Below are positions 26,734 to 36,049 of a stretch of 64,000 nt of DNA, piece after piece (position 1 is the first letter of the stretch; the number at the start of each line of letters is the position of its first letter). Below the pieces are notes generated by a model, which saw nothing but the letters and a program-made list of their open reading frames with translations, was not told the DNA's origin and did no database searches. Source of the stretch: Rhodopseudomonas julia. GTDB lineage: Bacteria; Pseudomonadota; Alphaproteobacteria; Rhizobiales; Afifellaceae. A program made the position numbers and the translations under genes. The stretch spans positions 434,001 to 498,000 of the forward strand of contig NZ_JAUSUK010000002.1 of assembly GCF_030813515.1 (NCBI RefSeq), given 5' to 3'.

Positions 26734-27633
26734 CTATTCCTTCACGGCGCCGGTCATCGACGAGACGTAATAATCGACGAAGAAGGAATAGAGAATGACG
26801 ACCGGCAGCGAGCCCAGAAGGGCGCCGGACATCAGCGCTCCCCATTCGTAGATATCGCCGCGCACGAGCTCGGTGAGGACGCCGACCGGCACCGTCTTGT
26901 TCTCCGAGGAGGAGATGAAGGTGAGGGCGTAGATGAACTCGTTCCACGACAGCGTGAAGGCAAAAATGCCGGCTGAGATGAGGCCGGGGACGGCGAGCGG
27001 CAGGACCACCTTCGTCAGGATCTGGAAGCGCGAGGCGCCGTCGACGAGGGCGCTTTCCTCAAGCTCGAAGGGGATGGTGCGGAAATAGCCCATCAAAAGC
27101 CAGGTGCAGAACGGGATGAGGAAGGTCGGATAGGTGAGGATGAGCGCGAGCCTGGAATCGAAGATGCCGACCTGGAAGACGATGAAGGCGAGCGGAATGA
27201 AGAGGATCGACGGCGGCACCAGATAGGCGAGGAAGATGAGGAGCCCGGTGGTGCGCGCCCCGGTGAAGCGGATGCGCTCGATCGCATAGGCGGCGAGCAC
27301 GGAGGCGAAGAGCGATAGGAAGGTGGAAGCGAAGGCAACGAGCATCGTGTTCCACAGCCAGCCCGGATAGGACGTCTCGAAGAGCAGGTAGCGGATATGG
27401 TCGAGCGTCGGCTCGACCACCCAGAAGGGGCTGTAGCGGTCGTAATTGGTGAGCTGATGATCCGGTTTGATGGCCGTGATCGCCATCCAATAGAACGGGA
27501 AGAGCAGCACGAAGATGAAGACGGCGAGCGGCAGATAGACGACGAGTATGCGCCGCGTCACCGTGTTGAACTGGTCCATGCCCTCGGTGTCGTCGCGGGT
27601 GCCGGCTGTCGGGCTGAGGTTTTTCTTTGCCAT
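26734..27633 (-). CDS. CUT1 ABC transporter permease 2 (MalG-like)
   Basis: 299 aa, six membrane segments, EAA loop ELEESALVDGASRFQILTKV near residue 205, C-terminus SSMTGAVKE. Start at ATG 27633 with GAGGAAACCCACC upstream; the open frame extends further upstream but overlaps the first permease in another phase. Eleven bases separate it from that permease. Confidence 0.88.
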   Translation of the reverse strand: MAKKNLSPTAGTRDDTEGMDQFNTVTRRILVVYLPLAVFIFVLLFPFYWMAITAIKPDHQLTNYDRYSPFWVVEPTLDHIRYLLFETSYPGWLWNTMLVAFASTFLSLFASVLAAYAIERIRFTGARTTGLLIFLAYLVPPSILFIPLAFIVFQVGIFDSRLALILTYPTFLIPFCTWLLMGYFRTIPFELEESALVDGASRFQILTKVVLPLAVPGLISAGIFAFTLSWNEFIYALTFISSSENKTVPVGVLTELVRGDIYEWGALMSGALLGSLPVVILYSFFVDYYVSSMTGAVKE

Positions 27634-27644
27634 GGTGGGTTTCC

Positions 27645-28574
27645 TCAGTCGTTGCCCTGCTGCCAGCGGCGGCGCTGCAGCCCGAAGAACGAGAACAAGA
27701 TTGCGGCGAGCAGGAAGGGGATCATGGCGACCGCGATCGCCGCGCCTTCGCCGAGCTGGCCGCCGGGAATGGCGCGCTGGAAGGAGAGGGTGGCCATGAG
27801 ATGGGTGGCGTTGACCGGGCCACCGCGCGTCAGGACGTAGATGAGCTGGAAATCGGTGAAGGTGAAGAGCACCGAAAAGGTCATGACGACGGCGATGATC
27901 GGGGTGAGAAGCGGCAAGGTCACCTTGGTGAAGCGCTGCCAGGAGGTGGCGCCGTCGAGCGCTGCCGCCTCGTTCAGGGATTGCGGGATCGTCTGCAGGC
28001 CGGCGAGAAGCGAGATCGCCACGAAGGGAATGCCGCGCCAGACATTGGCGGCGATCACCGAGGCGCGGGCATGGTTCGGCTGGCCGAGGAAGTTGATCGG
28101 CGCATCGATCAGCCCCCATTGCATCAAGACCCAGGAGATAATCGAGAACTGGCTGTCGTAGATCCACCAGAAGGCCAGCGCGGACAAAACCGTCGGCACC
28201 ACCCAGGGGAGAAGGATGATCGCCCGGAAGAAGGTCTTGAAAGGCAGATGCTCGTTCAAGATGAGGGCGAGCCAGAGGCCGAGGCCGAATTTCAGGACCG
28301 AGGCGACGACGGTGTAGAGAATGGTGTTGTAGACCGACAGCCAGAAGATCGGGTCGTCGAAGAGCCAGATATAGTTCTCAAGGCCGATGAATTCGCCGGT
28401 GCGGCCGATGCGCGTGTCGGTGAAGCCGAGCCAGACGCCGAGACCGAGCGGATAGGTCAGGAAGCACAGAAGGAAGACGGCCGCCGGCAGCATGAAAAGA
28501 AGCCCGAGGCCGTTGCGGCTCTCCAGGAACCTTGCCAGGAGCGGGCGGCGTGGGGTCAGCGGCACATCCGTCAT
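27645..28574 (-). CDS. CUT1 ABC transporter permease 1 (MalF-like)
   Basis: 309 aa, six membrane segments beginning at about residue 22. The EAA loop SLNEAAALDGATSWQRFTKVTLP lies near residue 215. It pairs with the MalG-like permease immediately downstream. It follows the binding-protein gene after a stem-loop. Confidence 0.88.
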   Translation of the reverse strand: MTDVPLTPRRPLLARFLESRNGLGLLFMLPAAVFLLCFLTYPLGLGVWLGFTDTRIGRTGEFIGLENYIWLFDDPIFWLSVYNTILYTVVASVLKFGLGLWLALILNEHLPFKTFFRAIILLPWVVPTVLSALAFWWIYDSQFSIISWVLMQWGLIDAPINFLGQPNHARASVIAANVWRGIPFVAISLLAGLQTIPQSLNEAAALDGATSWQRFTKVTLPLLTPIIAVVMTFSVLFTFTDFQLIYVLTRGGPVNATHLMATLSFQRAIPGGQLGEGAAIAVAMIPFLLAAILFSFFGLQRRRWQQGND

Positions 28575-28651
28575 TGTGAGCCTGTCTCATCTGGTGGTCG
28601 GCGCGGCGGCCTAAGGGCGCGCGCTCACTGTCTGAGGGGGCTTTGAGATAA

Positions 28652-28677
28652 CGGGCGCCGGCCGAAGCCGACGCCCG
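28652..28677 (-). terminator. Stem-loop between binding protein and permease genes
   Basis: CGGGCGCCGGC and GCCGACGCCCG form a strong imperfect hairpin 15 bp after the binding-protein stop. No T-run follows, so it probably stabilises the binding-protein mRNA or attenuates the permeases rather than ending transcription. Confidence 0.45.
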
Positions 28678-28692
28678 GCTCCCCCCGTTAAC

Positions 28693-30009
28693 TCAGCTGT
28701 AGTAGCGCTTGGCGCGACGTTCCGCGTTCGCCATGGCGTCTTCGGGCGAGCGCTGGCCAGTGACGGCCTCGGCGAACATGTCGACGAGGACGTAATCGGC
28801 CATGACGCCGGCAGAGGCCGGTCCGAGCGGACCGGCATAGCCGTTCGGCCGCAGGCTTTCAGACGCGCGCGAATAGGGCTCGTGCACCGGGTTCGACGTC
28901 CACACCGGATTGTCGGCGAATTCTTTGAGGGCCTGACAGCAATAGGCGCTGGCGCCTTCGATCCAGGCGTTCATCTTGTCCGACTGGTACATGAACTCCA
29001 GATAGGCTTTGGCCGCCTGCGGATATTTGCAGTGCTTGAAGATCGACAAGGTCGAGGTCTGGTGCAGCTCCACCGATTTTCCGACCGGGCCGACCGGCAG
29101 GTTCACCGTGCGGATGTCCTCGGCGATCTCCTTCATCGCCGGGTCCTTGGCGGCGGCGTAATAAAGCGAGACGCCGTTTGCCGTCAGCGAGATCTGCTCG
29201 GCGAGGAAGGCGCGGTTGTTGTTGATGTCGAGCCAGCTTTCCGTGCCCGGAATGAAGGTCTCGTAGAGCGCCTTGGCGTATTCGATCGCAGCCTTCGTCT
29301 CGGGGCTGTCGATCGTCACCTTGCTGTTTTCGTCGACCATCATGCCGCCATGGCTCCACAGGAGCCAATGGGCGTAATTGTTGCCGTCGCCGACGGCCTT
29401 GCCGTGCGGGAAGCCGGCGGGCGTGCCGTTCGCCTTCAGCGCCTTGCAGAGTTCCAGGAAGCCGTCCGTATCCTTCGGGAATTCGGAGAAACCGGCTTTC
29501 TCCATGTGGCTCTGGCGGTAGCAGACGGCGTTGCCGATGGCGCAGAGCGGCACGGCGATGAAGCTGTCGTCCTGGCGGGCATAGCCTTCGAGGCCTTCGT
29601 ACCAGCCGCCATGCGCCTCGCCGAGCTTGGTGGCGAGATCGGTCACGTCGACGAGCTTGTCGGGATACTGGAAAGGATCGTCGAACCAGCTCATCACCAT
29701 GTCCGGGCCCGAGCCGACATTGGCGGCAACCGCAGCTTTCGGACGGACATCCTCCCAGCTTTCCTGGTCGATGCGCACCTCGACGCCCGTCGCCTCGGTG
29801 AAGGCCTTGGTGTTGGCGTTCCAGGCCTCTTCCTCGCCGGTGACGAAGGGAACCCAGCGCAGGAGGCGAAGCGAGGCGCCTTCTTCCGGCTGGAAGCTCA
29901 GGGATGACGATTGGGCAAACGCCCGGCGGGCGCCCGGGACGCCGGAAAAGGCGGCGCCGGCAGCAAGGCTCGCCGTGCCGCTCAGAAAGGTTCTGCGATC
30001 GATTGGCAT
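28693..30009 (-). CDS. CUT1 ABC transporter substrate-binding protein (Tat-type signal)
   Basis: 438 aa. The N-terminus MPIDRRTFLSGTASLAAGAA carries a twin-arginine motif and cleavage near AFA-QS, so the protein may be exported folded. The body (LRLLRWVPFVTGEEEAWNANTKAF...) is a CUT1 extracellular solute-binding protein. Start at ATG 30009 with GTGGAGGAAACC upstream. Substrate unknown. The associated racemase and the GntR-type site upstream of the operon hint at an acid or amino-sugar derivative rather than a plain sugar. Confidence 0.87.
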   Translation of the reverse strand: MPIDRRTFLSGTASLAAGAAFSGVPGARRAFAQSSSLSFQPEEGASLRLLRWVPFVTGEEEAWNANTKAFTEATGVEVRIDQESWEDVRPKAAVAANVGSGPDMVMSWFDDPFQYPDKLVDVTDLATKLGEAHGGWYEGLEGYARQDDSFIAVPLCAIGNAVCYRQSHMEKAGFSEFPKDTDGFLELCKALKANGTPAGFPHGKAVGDGNNYAHWLLWSHGGMMVDENSKVTIDSPETKAAIEYAKALYETFIPGTESWLDINNNRAFLAEQISLTANGVSLYYAAAKDPAMKEIAEDIRTVNLPVGPVGKSVELHQTSTLSIFKHCKYPQAAKAYLEFMYQSDKMNAWIEGASAYCCQALKEFADNPVWTSNPVHEPYSRASESLRPNGYAGPLGPASAGVMADYVLVDMFAEAVTGQRSPEDAMANAERRAKRYYS

Positions 30010-30144
30010 TGTCGGTTTCCTCCACGTTGCGGGATGTTTTTTGATGCGCTTCTTGCGGCTCCCGCGACCGCAGCGACGAGGGCTTTCTGCCCTTCTGGCC
30101 GGCCTTCGGGCCGGAGATCTCACCCATTCACATCTCAGGAGCTC

Positions 30145-31209
30145 TCAGACGGAGAGCCGGTCGCCCTCCCTGGCATCGAAGAGATGGACGGAACCGGCGT
30201 CGATGGTGACTTTCAATTCGTCGCCCGGGCCCGCCGAGATGCGCTCGCGGAAGACGCAGACGACCTCCGTCTCGCCGAGGAAGGCGACGACATGGGTCTC
30301 CGAGCCCGTCGGTTCGACCACTTCCACGCGGAGCGTGGTGTCGCCGCCGAGCTGAAAGTGCTCCGGACGAACGCCGTAGATCATCTCGCGCCCGGGTTCC
30401 GCATTGCCGGGCTCTGCGATCGGCAGGCGCTGACCGTCGCCGGTGACGAAGATATTGCGGTCGTTCGCGTCGAGGGTGCCCGTCACCATGTTCATCGCCG
30501 GCGAGCCGATGAAGCCCGCGACGAAGAGGTTTTCCGGCCGGTCGTAGAGATCTAGCGGTGCACCGACCTGCGCGACGATGCCGTCATGCATGACGACGAT
30601 CTTGTCGGCCATGGTCATCGCCTCGATCTGGTCGTGGGTGACGTAGACGGTGGTGGTCTTCAGGCGCTGGTGGAGGTTCTTGATCTCCGTGCGCATGGAG
30701 ACGCGCAATTTGGCGTCGAGGTTCGACAAGGGTTCGTCGAAGAGGAAGACCTGTGGCTTGCGCACAATGGCGCGGCCCATGGCGACGCGCTGGCGCTGGC
30801 CGCCGGAGAGCTGGCGCGGATAGCGGTCGAGGAGATGGGAGAGACCGAGCATTTCGGCCGCAGGCGAGACGAGGCTCTCGATCTCCTTCTTGGAGACGCC
30901 CTTGAGCTTCAAGGAGAAGCCCATGTTCTCCGCCACCGTGATGTGGGGGTAGAGCGCGTAGTTCTGGAACACCATGGCGATGTCGCGCTCTTTGGGCGGC
31001 AGCGCGTTCACGACGCGATCGCCGATTAAAATCTCGCCGGCGGTGATGTGTTCCAGACCTGCCAGCATGCGCAGGAGTGTGGACTTTCCGCAGCCCGAAG
31101 GGCCGACGAGCACGACGAACTGGCCTTCCTCGATGTCGATCGAGACGCCGTGCAACACTTCCACCGATCCGAACGCCTTGCGGACGTCGCGGAACGTCAC
31201 CGATGCCAT
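30145..31209 (-). CDS. CUT1 ABC transporter ATP-binding protein (UgpC type)
   Basis: 354 aa. Walker [10 protein letters not shown] (about 36-44), [37 protein letters not shown] and YVTHDQIEAMTMA are intact; a TOBE domain follows from about 235. It is the first gene of the operon, so order is ATPase, binding protein, two permeases, racemase. GAGGAAACGT precedes ATG. A GntR-like palindrome lies 23 bp upstream of the start. Confidence 0.92.
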   Translation of the reverse strand: MASVTFRDVRKAFGSVEVLHGVSIDIEEGQFVVLVGPSGCGKSTLLRMLAGLEHITAGEILIGDRVVNALPPKERDIAMVFQNYALYPHITVAENMGFSLKLKGVSKKEIESLVSPAAEMLGLSHLLDRYPRQLSGGQRQRVAMGRAIVRKPQVFLFDEPLSNLDAKLRVSMRTEIKNLHQRLKTTTVYVTHDQIEAMTMADKIVVMHDGIVAQVGAPLDLYDRPENLFVAGFIGSPAMNMVTGTLDANDRNIFVTGDGQRLPIAEPGNAEPGREMIYGVRPEHFQLGGDTTLRVEVVEPTGSETHVVAFLGETEVVCVFRERISAGPGDELKVTIDAGSVHLFDAREGDRLSV

Positions 31210-31231
31210 ACGTTTCCTCGCCTTGGATTAT

Positions 31232-31245
31232 TAATGTATTCGTTA
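31232..31245. promoter_or_regulatory. Candidate GntR/FadR operator, site C
   Basis: TAATGTATTCGTTA matches site B at 11 of 14 positions and is itself an imperfect palindrome (TAA...TTA). It lies between a TATAG-like -10 region and the start of the minus-strand ATPase gene, a repressor position. Confidence 0.45.
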
Positions 31246-31453
31246 TGGCTATAGTGGCGGCTCTTCCGGCGCTGTGCAACCGTTTCCTGTTTGATGAGGA
31301 AAACGATCAAAAAACCTTGGAAATGCTGGAAGATGACGCCGCGGAAGCGGGCGGCAGAACGCTTCTGGCGCTCTGTGAGGGTCCACGTATACGCACTTTG
31401 TGCGATGTCTTCCGGGCGTGGCGGGGCGCTGCGAGGGATGTTGTGGCGGAGCG

Positions 31454-32545
<1,092 letters not shown>

Positions 32546-32693
32546 TCTCCGGGCGGCCTTTCCAGATGATTGGCACCGGCTTTTCGGGGAGGCAACCGCG
32601 CAGGCGCGGATTTAACGGACGGAATCGCCGTGCGCGCCGGCAAAGGCGCCGGGACATCGCTTTCCCGGATACGACGAAGGGTGGTCTTGCGTT

Positions 32694-32722
32694 ATCGCTG
32701 TATAGTTGAACTATATATCGGA
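32694..32722. promoter_or_regulatory. ModE-type operator
   Basis: ATCGCTGTATA-GTTGAAC-TATATATCGGA matches the ModE palindrome (ATCGNTATATA-spacer-TATATANCGAT) closely: arms CGCTGTATAGTT and AACTATATATCG differ at two of 12 pairs. It lies 34-62 bp before the modA-like start. In other bacteria, molybdate-loaded ModE represses mod operons from such sites. No modE gene is in the window. Confidence 0.8.
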
Positions 32723-32755
32723 GAATTTCTCATCGAGCGGGGGGGCAGCTGAGAA

Positions 32756-33532
32756 ATGGCGAAGAGACATTTTCTGCCAGGAGTGGCGCTGGTTCTGGCA
32801 CTGGTTCTGGTGCTCGTGGCGCCGCGGGCCATGGCCGACGAGCTTCATGTCTATGCCGGCGCCGGGCTGCGCCAGCCGGTGAGTGCGATCGCCGATCTGT
32901 TCAAGGCGGAGACCGGCACGAATGTCGTCATCGAATTCGGCGGCTCCGGCCAGATCATGGCGCGCTACGCGGAGGCGGGCGAAGGCGACGTCTTCGTTCC
33001 GGGCTCGACCTTCTACAGCGACAAGCTCGAGGCAAAGGGGCTCGTGCGGTCGATGCGGCTTCTCGTCGAGCATGGGCCGGTGCTGGCGGTGACGAAGGCG
33101 AAGGCGGGCGAGATCACAACGTTCTCCGATCTAGCCAAGCCGGGCGTCCGCCTCGGGCTCGGCGATCCGGAGGCGATGGCGCTGGGGCGTACGGCGGAAG
33201 ACATTCTCAAAGCCTCCGGCATGGCAGAGAAAATCCTGCCGAACGTCACCGTGCGGGCGGCGACAGTGAAACAGCTCGCCCTTTACGTGTTCGACGGCGA
33301 TGTCGATGCGGCGATCATCGCGGCGAGCGACGCGGCGATGAACCCGGACAAGGTCACTGTCGTTGCGATCCCGAAGGAATGGTACACGGTCGAGATCGTG
33401 CCGGTGGTGGTTCTGACGACCGCCAAGGAGCCCGACGCGGCCGAGGCCTTTGCGGAGAAACTCGCCTCCGACGAAGGGCGCGCGGTGTGGAAGCGCTTCG
33501 GCTTCACGCCGGTCGCAAGCGACGGCGAATGA
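32756..33532 (+). CDS. Molybdate/tungstate-type ABC transporter substrate-binding protein (ModA-like)
   Basis: 258 aa. Signal peptide MAKRHFLPGVALVLALVLVL, cleavage near AMA-DE. Then ELHVYAGAGLRQPVSAIADLF and the ligand region FGGSGQIMARYAEAGEGDVFVPG, which is the ModA/WtpA oxyanion-binding pattern. The ModE-like box upstream and the ModD domain downstream support molybdate or tungstate. The stop overlaps the permease start (ATGA). Discrimination between molybdate and tungstate is not possible from sequence alone. Confidence 0.85.
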   Translation: MAKRHFLPGVALVLALVLVLVAPRAMADELHVYAGAGLRQPVSAIADLFKAETGTNVVIEFGGSGQIMARYAEAGEGDVFVPGSTFYSDKLEAKGLVRSMRLLVEHGPVLAVTKAKAGEITTFSDLAKPGVRLGLGDPEAMALGRTAEDILKASGMAEKILPNVTVRAATVKQLALYVFDGDVDAAIIAASDAAMNPDKVTVVAIPKEWYTVEIVPVVVLTTAKEPDAAEAFAEKLASDEGRAVWKRFGFTPVASDGE

Positions 33533-34323
33533 GCGGGCGGGCGCCACGGCTGCCCATCCCGCTCGATGTGCTGCTTGCGGTTCCGCTTCTCATCATTGCC
33601 GCTGCAATCGGGCTCGTCATTCTCGGGCTCGGGGCAAGGCTCACGCCGCACGAACTGTTTCGGGCGCTGAGCGAAGCGGAGACGCTGTTTGCGCTGCGCC
33701 TGTCGTTTTCGACGTCGCTGATCTCGCTTGCTCTTTCGCTTCTTCTCGGTGTGCCGGCCGCCTATCTTCTGGCGCGGCGGCGGTTCCGGGGCATGGCGCT
33801 CGTCGACACGCTTCTCGACCTGCCGCTCGTCATGCCGCCGCTCGTTGCCGGGCTCGGGCTCCTCTTCGTCATCGGGCGCTCCTCGCCGCTGCCGCCGCTT
33901 GCGGAAATCGGGGCGGTGTTCCTGTTCTCGCCGGCCGGCATGGTGCTCGCCCAGACCTTTATTGCAACGACCATCATCGTCCGGAGTGCGAAAGCGGCGT
34001 TCGAGGCGGTGGATCCCGGCTATCGCGACGTCGCCGGGACGCTCGGTCTCACACCCGCGCGCGTCTTCTTCGCCATCGATCTGCCGCTGGCCGCTGGCGG
34101 CATCGTCTCCGGTGCCATTCTCGCCTGGGCGCGGGCGCTCGGCGAATTCGGCGCGACGCTGATGGTCGCCGGCGCGACGCGCTTTCGCACCGAAACCTTG
34201 CCGATGGCGATCTATCTCAACATGGCGACGGGCGAGGTTGAGGTGGCGGTCGCCTGTGCGCTGGTGCTGCTTGTGACCGCTTTCGCACTGCTTCTCATGA
34301 TGCGCGGGCTGAAACGGGCATGA
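33529..34323 (+). CDS. Molybdate/tungstate-type ABC transporter permease (ModB-like)
   Basis: 264 aa, six membrane segments. The permease loop RDVAGTLGLTPARVFFAIDLPLA and ARALGEFGATLMVAG are characteristic of ModB/CysT permeases. Start at ATG 33529 overlapping the upstream stop by four bases; its own stop overlaps the next start by four bases, so the three genes are translationally coupled. Confidence 0.88.
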   Translation: MSGRAPRLPIPLDVLLAVPLLIIAAAIGLVILGLGARLTPHELFRALSEAETLFALRLSFSTSLISLALSLLLGVPAAYLLARRRFRGMALVDTLLDLPLVMPPLVAGLGLLFVIGRSSPLPPLAEIGAVFLFSPAGMVLAQTFIATTIIVRSAKAAFEAVDPGYRDVAGTLGLTPARVFFAIDLPLAAGGIVSGAILAWARALGEFGATLMVAGATRFRTETLPMAIYLNMATGEVEVAVACALVLLVTAFALLLMMRGLKRA

Positions 34324-35912
34324 CGGGCGGGCTTACCCTCGAAGGCGTACGCAACGGCATTCTGCACGACGTCGATTGCCGGATCGAACGCGGCGCCTTC
34401 GTCACGCTGATCGGGCCGTCGGGGGCCGGGAAATCCACGCTTTTGAAGGCGATCGCCGGGCTCGTGCGCCATGCCGGCCAGATCCTGTGGGGCGGGGCGG
34501 CGATCGAGAGAGCGGCGCCGCATGAGCGGGCGATCGGCTATGTGCCGCAGGATCTCTGCCTCTTCCCGCATCGCAGCGTCGCCGGCAACCTTCTGCTCGC
34601 CCTGGAGCGGCAGCGGCTCGATCCGGCGGCGCGGCAGGCGCGGATCGCGAAACTCCTGGAACAGTTGCGGATCGGCCATCTCGCCAAGCGGCGCCCAACA
34701 CGGATCAGCGGAGGCGAGAAGCAGCGCGTGGCGCTTGCCCGTGCTTTGATAGGTGCGCCGTCGCTTCTCCTTCTCGACGAGCCGTTCAGCAGCCTCGACG
34801 ATCAGACGCGCCGGCATCTGCAAGGCGAGGTGAAGCGGCTCCACGACGAGTTCGGCCTGACGACGCTCATGGTCACGCACGACCTCGATGAAGCCTTCGC
34901 GCTCGGCGACGAGGTGCTGGCGATGCACGAGGGGAGGCTGAAGGCCGCAGCGCGTCCGGCTTCCCTCGAAGATGTTCGTGGCGATCATGGCGGGTGCGGG
35001 CTCGTGCTGCCGGGAAAGAGGCTCCCGACGGTTTCGCCTGCAGTGCCTCTCCCCAGTCAGAAGGAATCCCACATGCCTGATCTTTCCGATGCCGATCTCA
35101 ACCGGCTTGTCGCGCAGGATGCGCCTTATGGGGACCTCACCACGCAGGCGCTTCAGATCGGCGGGAAGGCCGGGCGCATGAGCTTTGCCGCCCGGGATAA
35201 GATGGTTCTGTGCGGGTCGGAAGAGGCGGCGCGGATGATCCGGTGCGCGGGCGGCGAGATCGCTTCGGCGTTGCCGAGCGGCTCGAAGATCGCGGCGGGG
35301 ACGGTGTTCTTGAGTGCGGTCGGGCCGGCCGCAGCGCTGCACAAGGCCTGGAAGGTGTCGCAGACGCTCGTCGAATACGCCTCCGGCATCGCCACGCGCG
35401 CCAACCGGATCGTCGAGGCGGCGCGGGCGGAGGCGCCGGAGATCGTCGTCGCCTGCACGCGCAAGAATTTTCCCGGCACCAAGGAGATTTCCATCAAGGC
35501 GGTGATGGCCGGCGGGGCCGGCATCCACCGGCTCGGACTGTCGGAAACGATCCTGGTCTTTCCGGAGCATCGCGTGTTTCTGGGCGACGATATGGCGGGG
35601 TGGATGACGGCGCTGAAGCGGCGGGCGCCGGAGAAGAAGATCGTGGTGGAGAGCGATGACCTCGACGAGGCCGAGGCGCTCGCGAAGGCCGGGGCCGATG
35701 TCATCCAGCTGGAAAAGCTCGAGCCAGAGGCGGTTGCGGAGATGATGCGGCGGGTGGCCAGCCTGACGCCGCGGCCGGTGGTGGCGATGGCCGGAGGCGT
35801 CAACGAGGCGAATGCGGCGCGCTATGCGGCGACGGGCTGCGACGTGCTGGTGACGTCTGCACCCTATTTCGGCCGGCCGAGCGACGTGAAGGTCACGATC
35901 GAACGCGGGTGA
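34320..35912 (+). CDS. Molybdate-type ABC ATPase fused in frame to ModD
   Basis: 530 aa in one uninterrupted frame. Residues 1-215 are an ABC ATPase (GPSGAGKST, YVPQDLCLFPH, ISGGEKQRVALARA, LLLDEPFSSLD, VTHDLDEA) lacking the usual ModC C-terminal MOP domain. Residues 252-530 are ModD, a nicotinate-nucleotide pyrophosphorylase-like protein often linked to mod operons (APYGDLTTQAL, ACTRKNFPGTKEISIKAVMAGG, VVAMAGGVNEANAARYAATG). ModD starts with an internal ATG at 35073 preceded by AAGGAA, so a separate 279-aa ModD may also be made. The biochemical role of ModD is not settled. Confidence 0.85.
   Translation: MTGGLTLEGVRNGILHDVDCRIERGAFVTLIGPSGAGKSTLLKAIAGLVRHAGQILWGGAAIERAAPHERAIGYVPQDLCLFPHRSVAGNLLLALERQRLDPAARQARIAKLLEQLRIGHLAKRRPTRISGGEKQRVALARALIGAPSLLLLDEPFSSLDDQTRRHLQGEVKRLHDEFGLTTLMVTHDLDEAFALGDEVLAMHEGRLKAAARPASLEDVRGDHGGCGLVLPGKRLPTVSPAVPLPSQKESHMPDLSDADLNRLVAQDAPYGDLTTQALQIGGKAGRMSFAARDKMVLCGSEEAARMIRCAGGEIASALPSGSKIAAGTVFLSAVGPAAALHKAWKVSQTLVEYASGIATRANRIVEAARAEAPEIVVACTRKNFPGTKEISIKAVMAGGAGIHRLGLSETILVFPEHRVFLGDDMAGWMTALKRRAPEKKIVVESDDLDEAEALAKAGADVIQLEKLEPEAVAEMMRRVASLTPRPVVAMAGGVNEANAARYAATGCDVLVTSAPYFGRPSDVKVTIERG
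35061..35075 (+). promoter_or_regulatory. Internal ribosome site for a separate ModD
   Basis: AAGGAATCCCAC-ATG lies in frame within the ATPase-ModD gene. The spacing is good, and the following residues MPDLSDADLNRL are a normal ModD N-terminus, so the two domains may be made both fused and apart. Confidence 0.5.
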
Positions 35913-36049
35913 GGGTGTTCTGGCGGTCGCGTCCAGCGCCGTGGCAGGTCCGCAGCGAGGTCTTGTCCCATTGCGTTCAGTCGGTTCGGTCCGCTAGCTG
36001 ACGCGATGCACGACTTTCTTTGCGCCATGCCAGTCCTGCGGGCGAAGCG

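Noticed and set aside
34960-35072. Possible Moco or cobalamin riboswitch in the linker between the ATPase and ModD
   Set aside because: The conserved boxes of neither class could be matched, and the stretch is within an open reading frame.
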